From NCBI GenBank assembly GCA_964490765.1, contig CAZBDV010000008.1, forward strand, positions 1 through 64,000: a DNA stretch of 64,000 nt. Direction: 5' to 3'. The DNA is from CAZBDV01 sp964490765. Lineage in GTDB: Bacteria; Cloacimonadota; Cloacimonadia; Cloacimonadales; JAJBBL01. The notes under the pieces are model-generated. The model made no database searches. It saw only the letters and a program-made list of their open reading frames with translations, and was not told the origin of the DNA. This document shows, one piece after another, positions 46,429-55,271 of the stretch (positions are counted from its first letter, which is position 1; each line of letters opens with the position of its first letter). The position numbers were made by a program, and so were the translations under genes.

Positions 46429-47124
46429 TTGTTTAGTAAGAATGATCTCATTTTGGTTATAGGTGCTTACGGTAGCGGGAAAAGTGAGTATGCGATAAAT
46501 TTGGCTCAATGTTATAAGGGTATAAACCAGGAAGTTTCACTGGTTGATCTGGATGTAGTGAATCCCTATTTCAGGAGTCGTGATGTTCGGGATTATTTTC
46601 AGGATCTCGGAATAGAGGTGATTAGTCCCGAAGGTGAGTTTGGTCATGCTGATTTGCCGATGTTATCACCACGCATAGCCGGAGCAATACAGAATCAAAC
46701 TAAAGCAGTAATACTCGATATTGGTGGAGATCCTTCAGGGTGCAGAACTCTAGGCAGATTTATCGATAGTATTGAGAAACGTGGTTACACGATGCAGTTT
46801 GTGGTTAATACTCTCCGTCCTTTTACAAGTACAGTTGAAGAGATACTCGGGATGATGAAAATGCTGGAGACAGCATCCAGGTTAAAGATCAGTGAATTGA
46901 TAGCAAATGTCAATCTGATGGAAGAGACTACCAACGAGATGGTTAAAGAGGGTATTGCCATACTTGATAAGGTGGCTGAACTGAGTAATGTACCCTTCAC
47001 AACCTATCTGGTCATAGAGGGTAATGAAGAGTTAATAGAAGAGAATATTGCCGGAAAGGATAGGGTAATACTCCACTATTACCTGAAGAAACCGTGGGAT
47101 AAGGTTTACCATCCGGGTATATAG
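46429..47124 (+). CDS. P-loop NTPase of unknown role (MinD/CobQ-like fold)
   Basis: A 231-residue cytoplasmic ATPase with Walker A GAYGSGKSEY at residues 11-20 and a DLDVVNPYFRSRD segment near 42, as in SIMIBI-class (MinD/Mrp/NUBPL-like) enzymes. The ILDIGGDPSG segment (about 104) resembles Walker B. The product is conserved-looking but I cannot name a function. Translation starts at TTG with AGGAG 9-10 bases upstream; the first ATG in frame is far inside the P-loop fold. It follows the barrel gene and probably shares its transcript. Confidence 0.8.
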   Translation: MFSKNDLILVIGAYGSGKSEYAINLAQCYKGINQEVSLVDLDVVNPYFRSRDVRDYFQDLGIEVISPEGEFGHADLPMLSPRIAGAIQNQTKAVILDIGGDPSGCRTLGRFIDSIEKRGYTMQFVVNTLRPFTSTVEEILGMMKMLETASRLKISELIANVNLMEETTNEMVKEGIAILDKVAELSNVPFTTYLVIEGNEELIEENIAGKDRVILHYYLKKPWDKVYHPGI

Positions 47125-47134
47125 CGAATTACTG

Positions 47135-48025
47135 TTATTCTTCGATCTTCCTGGCTTTATGTGCCCCTTTCCAGCGGCGGTGTACCCAGAACCACTGATC
47201 AGGATAATCTCTGATATAACACTCTAATCTCTTGTTGAAGTATTGCACGATTGTTTTTATCGGTTCCCGCTCTTTCTGAAACGTTGAGGGAAGAATGTAT
47301 GGCTCAAAGACGAATCGACTCTTATAATCATCGATTCTCAGTGCAGCACCCCAGACCATAGGGGTATCGTATAATTGTGCCAATCTAGCATAACCAGTAA
47401 AGGCAGAGGCATCTTTATTGAGAAAGGGAATAATGATCCCATCTTTCCCGGCGTCCTGATCGATCAGCATAACTACTGTCTCATTATTCTTTAGTGCCTT
47501 TAACACCGGCCGCATCGTTTTACTTTTATAGATGATCTTGATACCATACTTTTTTCTTGTTCGATTGACAAAATCGTTAAAGTAGGGATTTCTTAATTTC
47601 TTGATGACAACATTAAGTGGTATGTTCTGATTAGCTATATATCTTGCAGCGAGTTCCCAATTACCTATGTGGCCACTGATGAGTATCAGTCCCCTATTGA
47701 GTTCCAGAGCCTTTTTGATGTTCTCCCATCCCGCTGCTTCAACACCGGTAAGATCTTTTCTGACGAACATCTCCAGACTGGTAAGAGCCAGGTTTTTATA
47801 AAGTCCTGACAATAACTGTCTGATCTCTTCAGGTTCCTTTTCCGGGAATGCTTCAGAGATCTGCGATCGGGCAACCCTCTTTCTAACACCGAGTTGAAGT
47901 CCGATCAGGAGAAAAATGAGGACAATGAACTTTCTGCTGAGAGGATAGGGTAGTATTCTGAATAAGAACAGGGCAGGTATGAAGAACAGATATTCTATAA
48001 AACTCTTAATTCTTTTATTCTGCAT
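47135..48025 (-). CDS. Lysophospholipid/lipid A acyltransferase, LpxL/HtrB family
   Basis: A 296-residue inner-membrane acyltransferase with one N-terminal membrane segment (FIEYLFFIPALFLFRILPYPLS). The catalytic motif is HIGNWE (LISGHIGNWELAARYI, near residue 118), as in LpxL-type late acyltransferases. The VWGAALRID and WFWVHRRWK motifs also fit. Probably adds a secondary acyl chain to lipid A, consistent with kdsB in the window; the specific acyl position is not known. Upstream ribosome binding is weak. Confidence 0.88.
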   Translation of the reverse strand: MQNKRIKSFIEYLFFIPALFLFRILPYPLSRKFIVLIFLLIGLQLGVRKRVARSQISEAFPEKEPEEIRQLLSGLYKNLALTSLEMFVRKDLTGVEAAGWENIKKALELNRGLILISGHIGNWELAARYIANQNIPLNVVIKKLRNPYFNDFVNRTRKKYGIKIIYKSKTMRPVLKALKNNETVVMLIDQDAGKDGIIIPFLNKDASAFTGYARLAQLYDTPMVWGAALRIDDYKSRFVFEPYILPSTFQKEREPIKTIVQYFNKRLECYIRDYPDQWFWVHRRWKGAHKARKIEE

Positions 48026-48185
48026 CTCTATCTCTCAATTCAGGCAGAGTAGTTCTGCCCCCAGATTTATTCTCCTTAACAAGAGTTGTAATGACTGGAA
48101 AATGTCAATAAAGTAATCAACTACACTTGCTCATTCGACATTCTGATTATAGTGGTGTAAGACTGCATAGTGTAACATATCCAGA

Positions 48186-48200
48186 TTGAACTGAGTTCAA
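48186..48200. promoter_or_regulatory. 15-bp palindrome upstream of tsaB
   Basis: TTGAACTGAGTTCAA is a perfect 7-bp inverted repeat around one central base. It lies 76 bp upstream of tsaB and about 160 bp upstream of the divergent acyltransferase gene. An operator role is a guess. Confidence 0.25.
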
Positions 48201-48275
48201 ACAGATTACTCTTCAATCTTTACTTGACGTCTTGAGAGAATGGGAAAATTGATTAACTAAAAAGGGGGATATCAA

Positions 48276-48968
48276 TTGGATATTTTGGCTCTGGATACTA
48301 CATCAAGCTGGGGCAGTGTTGCCCTGAGCAAGAATGAAAAAATTGTCTATTTAAGCTACCTCGATATCCGTGTCACACATTCCGAACGGTTAATGGAACA
48401 AATAGATTACGGCCTGAAACAGAGTGGGATGTCACTGGACGATATCGAACTGATAGCAATTTCTAACGGACCCGGCTCTTTTACAGGAGTAAGGATAGGG
48501 TTGGCCACAGCCAAGGGTATCTGTATGGCAAGAGAGATACCATTATATCCGGTCAATACACTCAAATTACTCGCCTACAACGTTTACGGTTCTCAACTCA
48601 ATATCTTGCCCTTTATCGATGCCAGAATGGATGAGGTTTACGCTGCACTATATGACAGCAACTTTAATGAGATCATCAGTCCCAGGAGTTCAGATCCTGC
48701 TGAGTTTCTAGAAGCGGTAACCAGTAAGACAATAATAATCGGTGATGCGGTAGAGAAGTACGACGATGCAATCAAAAAATGCGGTAAAGATTTGCTCACA
48801 GGCTTACCACATCAGAATTATCCTCTAGCCACGACTTTGATCAGTATAATCGGTGCAGAAGGTGTCAAACCACAATATCGATTTGATGAGATAGCAGTAC
48901 TGGAACCTTATTATCTGAGGAGATCACAGGCAGAACTCAAATATAAGGAAACACAAGCAGAGAAATGA
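48276..48968 (+). CDS. tsaB: tRNA threonylcarbamoyladenosine biosynthesis protein TsaB
   Basis: The TsaD-partner protein of the t6A pathway, an ASKHA-fold protein without its own catalytic metal site. 230 residues; ILALDTTSSWGSVAL at the N-terminus, THSERLMEQID, ISNGPGSFTGVRIG (family signature) and IDARMDEVYAALYD. It starts with TTG, preceded by AAGGGGG. Its stop overlaps the following transporter start by 4 bp (ATGA). tsaE is about 34 kb away in this window. Confidence 0.93.
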   Translation: MDILALDTTSSWGSVALSKNEKIVYLSYLDIRVTHSERLMEQIDYGLKQSGMSLDDIELIAISNGPGSFTGVRIGLATAKGICMAREIPLYPVNTLKLLAYNVYGSQLNILPFIDARMDEVYAALYDSNFNEIISPRSSDPAEFLEAVTSKTIIIGDAVEKYDDAIKKCGKDLLTGLPHQNYPLATTLISIIGAEGVKPQYRFDEIAVLEPYYLRRSQAELKYKETQAEK

Positions 48969-49582
48969 CGGCTGTAAAGAAAGATATATCCCCACACAAA
49001 ATCTATCTCGAGCTCTTCCTGATCTTTTTCAAGATAGGTTCAATAACCTTTGGTGGTGGTTATGTTATGCTGCCATATATATACCGGGAACTGGTTATCA
49101 GGCGTAAATGGTTTACCAATAGCGAGATAGTTGATATCTTTACTGTTTCTCAATCTATTCCCGGGGCAATTGCTGTAAATGCAGCCTTCAATACCGGTTT
49201 CCGACGTTCCGGAGTACTCGGGGGAATTGTAGCGACCTGTGGAGTAGTCTTACCGGCTTTTCTTGCCATAACTCTGATACTTTATGTATTTATTAATCTA
49301 AGGGATAACGTCTGGGCACAAAAGTTTCTGGCTGGGGTAATCACAGCCTCAGCAGCACTTATATTACTGACAGCCATAGACCTTGCTAAATCAGTTTTCA
49401 GCAAATCCTTTATAATCAGGGTTACTATCAGTCTCATTGTATTTGTTACAGTGGGGATTTTTGACCTTAATGCTATGTGGTTGATCTTTGCTGGAATGAT
49501 TTTTGGCGTCCTCTATCATATCTTTATAAAAAGAGATGTGAATCAACTGGAAAAGAGTGAAGGTGACAGGAGTGAGAAATGA
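48965..49582 (+). CDS. Chromate transporter family protein (first half-size subunit)
   Basis: A 205-residue inner-membrane protein with about six hydrophobic segments and the CHR motif FGGGYVMLPYIYRELV near residue 30, plus QSIPGAIAVNAAFNTGFR. It is a single-domain (short) CHR protein; these usually work in pairs of opposite topology, and the partner is 57 bp downstream. Members export chromate, but in anaerobes the physiological anion is often unclear. The start ATG overlaps the tsaB stop (ATGA), giving coupling. Confidence 0.9.
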   Translation: MTAVKKDISPHKIYLELFLIFFKIGSITFGGGYVMLPYIYRELVIRRKWFTNSEIVDIFTVSQSIPGAIAVNAAFNTGFRRSGVLGGIVATCGVVLPAFLAITLILYVFINLRDNVWAQKFLAGVITASAALILLTAIDLAKSVFSKSFIIRVTISLIVFVTVGIFDLNAMWLIFAGMIFGVLYHIFIKRDVNQLEKSEGDRSEK

Positions 49583-49635
49583 AAGGTTCGAAAGTATTAT
49601 TGGCAGAACAACCTGAAGAAGTAGAGGGGGTATAA
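49579..49635 (+). CDS. Possible 18-residue microORF between the two chromate transporter genes
   Basis: ATG at 49579 overlaps the first transporter's stop (ATGA) and has AGGAG six bases upstream, a better signal than many real genes here. The frame runs 18 codons (MKGSKVLLAEQPEEVEGV) and ends at TAA just after the GAGGGGG ribosome binding site of the next transporter. It may only serve to carry ribosomes to the next start; a functional peptide is unproven. Confidence 0.35.
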   Translation: MKGSKVLLAEQPEEVEGV

Positions 49636-49638
49636 CCT

Positions 49639-50211
49639 GTGATAGTAAGCTGGATAAATCTCTATCTGATCTTTTTCAAAATTGGCATGTTCAGTTTTGG
49701 TGGGGGATATGTGATGTTACCTCTTATCTATCAGCATATCGAAATCTACAATCTCATACCGATGGAGGAATTTGCCGATATTGTTGCACTCTCACAGATG
49801 ACTCCCGGTCCCATTGCTGTCAATGCAGCTACCTATATAGGTTTTCGTAATGCAGGCTTGATAGGTGCTATTTTTGCTACACTCGGTGTAATTTCCCCGT
49901 CACTTATTCTGGTTTTTCTCATCCTGCGTCTAATGAAAAGATTCAAGGAGAACCCACTAACTCAGGCAGCTTTAGATGGTATAAAACCGGTCACTGTAGG
50001 TATGATAGGGGTTGCCAGTATCTATTTTCTGGAGAGGAGCATATTGGAGGGTCGGTTCTTCAGTCTGGATCTAATAAGGATGAATATCGATTTTCTCAAT
50101 CTCCCTAAACTAATACTATTTTTTGCAATTATTGTTGCTGTTGTCAAGACCAGGATCAGTCCAATAATACTGACATTGTCTGCCGGTGTTATAGCGGTGT
50201 TTCTTTTTTAA
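49639..50211 (+). CDS. Chromate transporter family protein (second half-size subunit)
   Basis: A 190-residue inner-membrane CHR-domain protein, paralogous to the one before it. Motifs are FKIGMFSFGGGYVMLPLIYQHIE and LSQMTPGPIAVNAATYIGFR. About five to six hydrophobic segments. It begins at GTG with GAGGGGG about eight bases upstream. With the previous gene it forms the split, paired form of ChrA. Substrate in this organism is unknown. Confidence 0.9.
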   Translation: MIVSWINLYLIFFKIGMFSFGGGYVMLPLIYQHIEIYNLIPMEEFADIVALSQMTPGPIAVNAATYIGFRNAGLIGAIFATLGVISPSLILVFLILRLMKRFKENPLTQAALDGIKPVTVGMIGVASIYFLERSILEGRFFSLDLIRMNIDFLNLPKLILFFAIIVAVVKTRISPIILTLSAGVIAVFLF

Positions 50212-50267
50212 CCGGACTGGTAATCAGGGTTAAATCTATCTTATGCTTCTCCGGCCTGACAGATAGC

Positions 50268-53200
50268 TCAACCCAGTACCCTCTTGATAGTATCTCCCAA
50301 CTGCTGTAATGAGTATGGTTTTGTCAGTACGGCCTTGAATCCATGTTCTTCATATTTCGACATAACAGGATCGGATGAATAACCGCTTGATACAATACAG
50401 ACGGCTTCAGGATCATAATTTATTATCTCTCTGATTGTATCTTTGCCGCCCATACCACCAGGAATAGTGAGATCAAGGATAACCAGATCGAATGTACTGC
50501 CAAGCTCTTTCATCTCTTTGTACTTGGCGATTGCTGTCTTACCCTCATTGGCAGTTGTAACGTTATATCCAAGGCTGAGCAACATCTCCGACACGACTTC
50601 AATCAGAACCAGATCGTCATCCATTAGAAGAACTTGCCCTTTACCCTTGATATCTTCTAACTGATCTTCCTTGGAGGCAACCACCTCTTTATCTGTTGCC
50701 GGCAGGTGAATGACAAAAGTAGTTCCCTCACCTATTGATGATTCAACATCAATATAACCGTCATGTTTCTTCACAATGGTATAGCTTGTTGTCAGGCCTA
50801 ATCCTGTTCCATTTTTCTTTGTTGTGTAGAAGGGATCGAAGATTTTTGCTAACTGAGAACGGGGGATACCTACTCCACAGTCTTCGATAGTTATTTTGAT
50901 ATATTTTCCAGGTTTAATAGTAGTATTCTCTTCAGGAGTTATATCGACATTCTCTGCAATGATATTTACTTCACCTCCATTAGGCATGGCCTGAACTGAA
51001 TTGATGACCATATTATTTATGACCTGGCTTAACTGTCCCAGGTCTGCTTCAACATTCATCAGGTCTTCCGCTATATCGTAATGGCAGTGGACTATTGAGC
51101 CATGAATAGCAAAAGAAGAGGCTTCGTGTATGATCTCTTTCACAGAGGCTGTTTTCTTTATCGGATCACCGCCTCTTGAGAAAGTAAGAAGTTGTTCGGT
51201 CAGATCCTTTGCCCTGATAGAGGCTTTCTCCGCTTCATCTAGTCTCGCACCGACTTTGGGATTGGTATTAGCAATGATCTTCTTGGCGAGTGTTATATTA
51301 CCGAGAATTGCAGTAAGAATGTTGTTGAAATCATGAGCAATACCACCGGCGAGGATTCCTATTGATTCCAGTTTTGCACTCTTCTGTAATTCCTCTTCGA
51401 TCTTCTTTCTCTGGGTTACATCACGGAAGACAATGATAACACCTGTTAGGTTACCATCCGGGTCTTTTATCGGGGCGGCACTAGCTTCAATTATCAGTTC
51501 ACTCTTGTCACGAGTATAAAGGATGGTACTGCTGGGTAGCTCAACATTCTCTCCGGAATCGAGAACCATAGTGAAGAGATTTTCACCTATCTTACTACTC
51601 GACTCATAAATAACATTGAAGACCTTATCGAGATTCTTGCCGATAGCCTTATCCTGTTTCCAGCCAGTCAGTTCTTCGGCGTTCCTGTTGATAAGAAGGA
51701 TATCTCCGTTCATATCTGTAGCTATAACACCATCCCCGATCGATCTGAGCATAACCTCAAGTTTCTCTTTCTCCTCAAGATAGGAATCTAAAGCATTATG
51801 CAGGTCAGTGATATCAAGATAGATGCCGTAGATACCAATCTGTTTGCCTTCTATAGTAACTGGAACTCCATACATTTTGACGTAAACATCTTTACCTTCT
51901 TTGGTCTTTCTTATCGATTCTTTCTCTACGATCTTGCCATCCATTGTTATAGTCGATAATTCTGTAGCTTCATCTCTCAATGATTCATCCACGATTAGGG
52001 TGTTGACCTTATGGTGGAGTATTTCTTCCTGTTCGTAGCCAAAAATCCTGGTGAACGCATCATTACAGGCGAGGATACGATCTTTATTATCTAGCATAAC
52101 AATACCAGCCGGGTTGTTATTGAACAGCTGTTCGAAATAGATACGCTGCTTATCTGTCTGATACTCAGCTTCTTTTCTTTCGATAGCGAGAGCAATCTGT
52201 TCGGAAACGAAGGTAAGTATTCGTTTGTCATTTTCACTGTAAGTATCTTCTGAGTCGTAGTCCTGAACCATCATCGCACCGACAATTTTGTCTTTAATCT
52301 TCAGAGGTGTTCCAAGCCAGACTTTTGATAATCTTCCGATCAGTTCAACTTCACCGGAAGCGAGTAGTTTGTTGATGTCCTTCTCTGTAAGGAGTACCGA
52401 TTTCCCTTTTTTGAGCACGTATTCTGTCAATCCTTTGCGAGGTTTATGAGGGCTCGGTGTCTGATCGAATTCATCGACATTATAGGGGAAGCTGACAATA
52501 TTGACTATTTCGTCATAGAGTGCAATACAGAAGTTCTTGGCCGGCATAAGTTCTGAGATGGCCTTATGGATATTTTTGTATAGTTCTTCAATATCATGGG
52601 TTGAATTGACTGCTTCCGAGATAAGGTATAGTGTGTGTTGTATCTTTTCTGTCTGTTTTCTGACCTGAATCTCTTCTTCCAGCTGTTTTGTCCGTTCGAT
52701 AACTCTCTGTTCCAGTTCAGCATTGAGTTGTCGGATCTCTTCCTCACTCTTCTTACGCTCGGTAATATCGTGAGCAGTAGTCAGTACGTTCTGGACTTTC
52801 CCGTTTTTGGAAAATTCCGGAACGAGATGCCAGTCTATCCATAACCCATTAGGTAACTGGAATTCCACACGCCTGGTTTTTCCTTCTTCAAAAACCTTTT
52901 TCAAAGCTTTTTCCCAGGTTGTGACCAGATCATCAGAGAAGCCCAGTTCTCGATGAGTTTTCCCGATAAAATCTGCAGGGTCGATACCGGTCTGTTCTTT
53001 TACTACCGGATTGACATAAAGATGCTTTAAGTCTTTATCAAATCGCATGATGACATCAAGCGAATTCTCAGTGAGAGTTTGGAAGAGTTCGACAGATTGT
53101 TTTAACTCAGCGGTTCTCTCCTTTACTCGTTCTTCAAGGTAGGCGAGTGTCTGGTTGAGCTTCTCCTGAAACCTCTTTCTCTCTATCGCATTTGCAATCT

Positions 53201-54950
53201 GCTCGGAAATAAAGGTCAGGATCTGCTTCTCCTGTTCATCATAGGTATGTTCATGTTCATAATCCTGAACAGCGATAACACCGATGACCTGATTTTCTGA
53301 TCTCAACGGAATACCAAGCCAGACTTTAGGTGTTTTCTCCTCCTGTTCGACTCCCTGTTCCTGCTGCATATGATAGATAGTATCAGAATCAGCAAGAAGT
53401 TCCTTACCGGTCTGGAAGACGTGTTCAGTAAGACCAGGTGCTGGATTCTGTTCGAGATTTGCCCACTCGAAGGCGTTTACGCTATAGGGAAACTGAAGTT
53501 CTTCCTTTTCATCATCATATATTGCTATGTAGAAGTTGTCTGCCGGCATGAGGGTTGAGGTTATCTGATGGATATGAAAGAAGAGTTCATCCAGCGTTTT
53601 TGATTTATGTACTGCTTCAGAGATACTGTAAAGTGCGCTCTGTATGAGTTCGTTTTTGCGCTGGATCGTCATATCGCTTATTGTGCCTAATATACCGACA
53701 GCTTCTTTCTGCTTTATCAGGGCGTTGGCAACGATTTTGACCGGGAAAGTCGTATCGTCCTTTTTCTGACCGGTCAGCTCGGCGGTAGCTCTCTCTTTTG
53801 TCTGCAGTAGATTTTTTAGAATTTCGTTAACCTGTTTTCGTTGCGATGGTATGAACAACTCGTTAAGGCGCATTATTTTTTGGGCTTCATTCAGAGTGTA
53901 TTTATACATGCGGTTGATGTTATGGTTGGCGTAAACGATGACCCCATCGGTATCTGCTTCGAAAACTACTTCCGAAAAATTCTCTACCAGGCTCTGGAAC
54001 TTGTTCCGGTTCTCTTTTAGCTTAGCAGCGGTAAGTTTATGCGATTGCAATTCGGCTTCCAGGTCTTTTGTTCTTCTGTTGATACGGTATTTCAGATAGA
54101 GCATCCAGCCTAAGATCAGTAATATGACAACTATCAACGGTAAGAGGTAAAGGCTTAACTGACTGAGGAACATCTCTCTCTGTAATGTGTCGAGAGAAAA
54201 GGGGAGAAACCACTGGTCATAGAGATCTTTGTAAATTCCCCTGTCAACCGTTGTAGAGAGAGCAGAATTGATCTCTTCTATCAGAAGCTCATTGTCAGGT
54301 ATAACCGCATATGAATATTCCTGAGCAAATAAGTGATGGGGCAGGATGCTTAACTCTTTCAGATTATTCTGTTTAATCAGATAAGAACTCTGGTATCGAT
54401 TCAATATTGCCAGATCGTGTGTACCATTCATAATCAGGGATAATGCTTCATCAGCTGTCTCTACAGAAATTATCCGGAGTGCATAGGAAAGCCTGTTTTC
54501 GTGTTCAGGCATAATCTCTTCATTCTGTACGACAATCTCTTTGCCATAGATATCTCTTTCTGAAGCGATCCGCCTGTCACCTCTCCGAATGACCATGGCC
54601 ATTTCGATATTCAGGTATGGACGCGAGAAGATAAACTCCTCCTCCCTTTCGTTGGAGTGAAACATCCCTATCAAGATATCGATTTCGCCAGTGCGTAGTT
54701 TATTGAGAATAAAAGAGCGTGGGCCGAGTTGTATCTCATAATCCAGGTCTAATTCTGCAGCAATAGCTTTTGTCAGATCGACATTGAAACCGGCCGGATT
54801 ACCTTGATTGTCAATATATTCATAGGGAGGATAATTATAATCACCCCCGAATATTATCTTTCTCTCAGACAATAACAGATCATTGCTATCTTGAGCCAGT
54901 ACAGTGAGAAAGATTACCAGGAACAGGATTATGAAACTAATTTTCTTCAT
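50268..54950 (-). CDS. Hybrid sensor histidine kinase with periplasmic binding-protein sensor, PAS/GAF repeats and receiver
   Basis: A 1560-residue membrane kinase. Order by eye: signal peptide (1-20); extracytoplasmic solute-binding domain (SBP family 3, about 30-250; PPYEYIDNQGNPAGFNVDLTKAI); membrane helix (about 270-290); PAS; GAF (about 440-605); PAS; a second GAF closely similar to the first (about 790-950); two more PAS; a HisKA-type phospho-acceptor region (AGGIAHDFNNILTAILGN, about 1225); HATPase with DCGVGI and GTGLGLTTSY; and a C-terminal receiver (LMDDD, VILDLTIPGG, LTKPYS). It likely senses an amino acid or other small ligand in the periplasm plus cytoplasmic signals. No adjacent response regulator or chemotaxis gene. 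Confidence 0.9.
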   Translation of the reverse strand: MKKISFIILFLVIFLTVLAQDSNDLLLSERKIIFGGDYNYPPYEYIDNQGNPAGFNVDLTKAIAAELDLDYEIQLGPRSFILNKLRTGEIDILIGMFHSNEREEEFIFSRPYLNIEMAMVIRRGDRRIASERDIYGKEIVVQNEEIMPEHENRLSYALRIISVETADEALSLIMNGTHDLAILNRYQSSYLIKQNNLKELSILPHHLFAQEYSYAVIPDNELLIEEINSALSTTVDRGIYKDLYDQWFLPFSLDTLQREMFLSQLSLYLLPLIVVILLILGWMLYLKYRINRRTKDLEAELQSHKLTAAKLKENRNKFQSLVENFSEVVFEADTDGVIVYANHNINRMYKYTLNEAQKIMRLNELFIPSQRKQVNEILKNLLQTKERATAELTGQKKDDTTFPVKIVANALIKQKEAVGILGTISDMTIQRKNELIQSALYSISEAVHKSKTLDELFFHIHQITSTLMPADNFYIAIYDDEKEELQFPYSVNAFEWANLEQNPAPGLTEHVFQTGKELLADSDTIYHMQQEQGVEQEEKTPKVWLGIPLRSENQVIGVIAVQDYEHEHTYDEQEKQILTFISEQIANAIERKRFQEKLNQTLAYLEERVKERTAELKQSVELFQTLTENSLDVIMRFDKDLKHLYVNPVVKEQTGIDPADFIGKTHRELGFSDDLVTTWEKALKKVFEEGKTRRVEFQLPNGLWIDWHLVPEFSKNGKVQNVLTTAHDITERKKSEEEIRQLNAELEQRVIERTKQLEEEIQVRKQTEKIQHTLYLISEAVNSTHDIEELYKNIHKAISELMPAKNFCIALYDEIVNIVSFPYNVDEFDQTPSPHKPRKGLTEYVLKKGKSVLLTEKDINKLLASGEVELIGRLSKVWLGTPLKIKDKIVGAMMVQDYDSEDTYSENDKRILTFVSEQIALAIERKEAEYQTDKQRIYFEQLFNNNPAGIVMLDNKDRILACNDAFTRIFGYEQEEILHHKVNTLIVDESLRDEATELSTITMDGKIVEKESIRKTKEGKDVYVKMYGVPVTIEGKQIGIYGIYLDITDLHNALDSYLEEKEKLEVMLRSIGDGVIATDMNGDILLINRNAEELTGWKQDKAIGKNLDKVFNVIYESSSKIGENLFTMVLDSGENVELPSSTILYTRDKSELIIEASAAPIKDPDGNLTGVIIVFRDVTQRKKIEEELQKSAKLESIGILAGGIAHDFNNILTAILGNITLAKKIIANTNPKVGARLDEAEKASIRAKDLTEQLLTFSRGGDPIKKTASVKEIIHEASSFAIHGSIVHCHYDIAEDLMNVEADLGQLSQVINNMVINSVQAMPNGGEVNIIAENVDITPEENTTIKPGKYIKITIEDCGVGIPRSQLAKIFDPFYTTKKNGTGLGLTTSYTIVKKHDGYIDVESSIGEGTTFVIHLPATDKEVVASKEDQLEDIKGKGQVLLMDDDLVLIEVVSEMLLSLGYNVTTANEGKTAIAKYKEMKELGSTFDLVILDLTIPGGMGGKDTIREIINYDPEAVCIVSSGYSSDPVMSKYEEHGFKAVLTKPYSLQQLGDTIKRVLG

Positions 54951-55271
54951 CTTCTAAACATCCTCCATGATGCTTACAACTTCAATTTTTTTACAACCAG
55001 TTTCCATTATTTGAATTCTAATTTATCCTGTCAGTCATTAACAACCCCAGCGAATTTGTAAAGCTATTTTTATTCTTCAAACTCCCTTTTCTTTTTTGTT
55101 GAATTGATTAGAGGCTTTTCTGTATAGGATACGAAGGGAGTATTCATTATTGTAGTTCTATGGATTGATTTCTCTGAAGCGGGTGAAATCAATGATACCA
55201 GATAACCTTAAAAGGGTTGACGATAAAGAGTCTCTTTATTAAATGGAAGAAAAAATAATCTGGAGGTTGAA
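54951..55271. other. Divergent intergenic region between the hybrid kinase and thiolase genes
   Basis: No ORF or RNA gene seen. The GGAGG of the kinase gene is at its left end (minus strand, about 11 bases before the ATG). A TTGAAT at 55099-55104 followed by a TATAGG-like hexamer at about 18 bp is a weak promoter candidate for the thiolase operon. GGAGG at 55261-55265 serves the thiolase. Confidence 0.35.
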
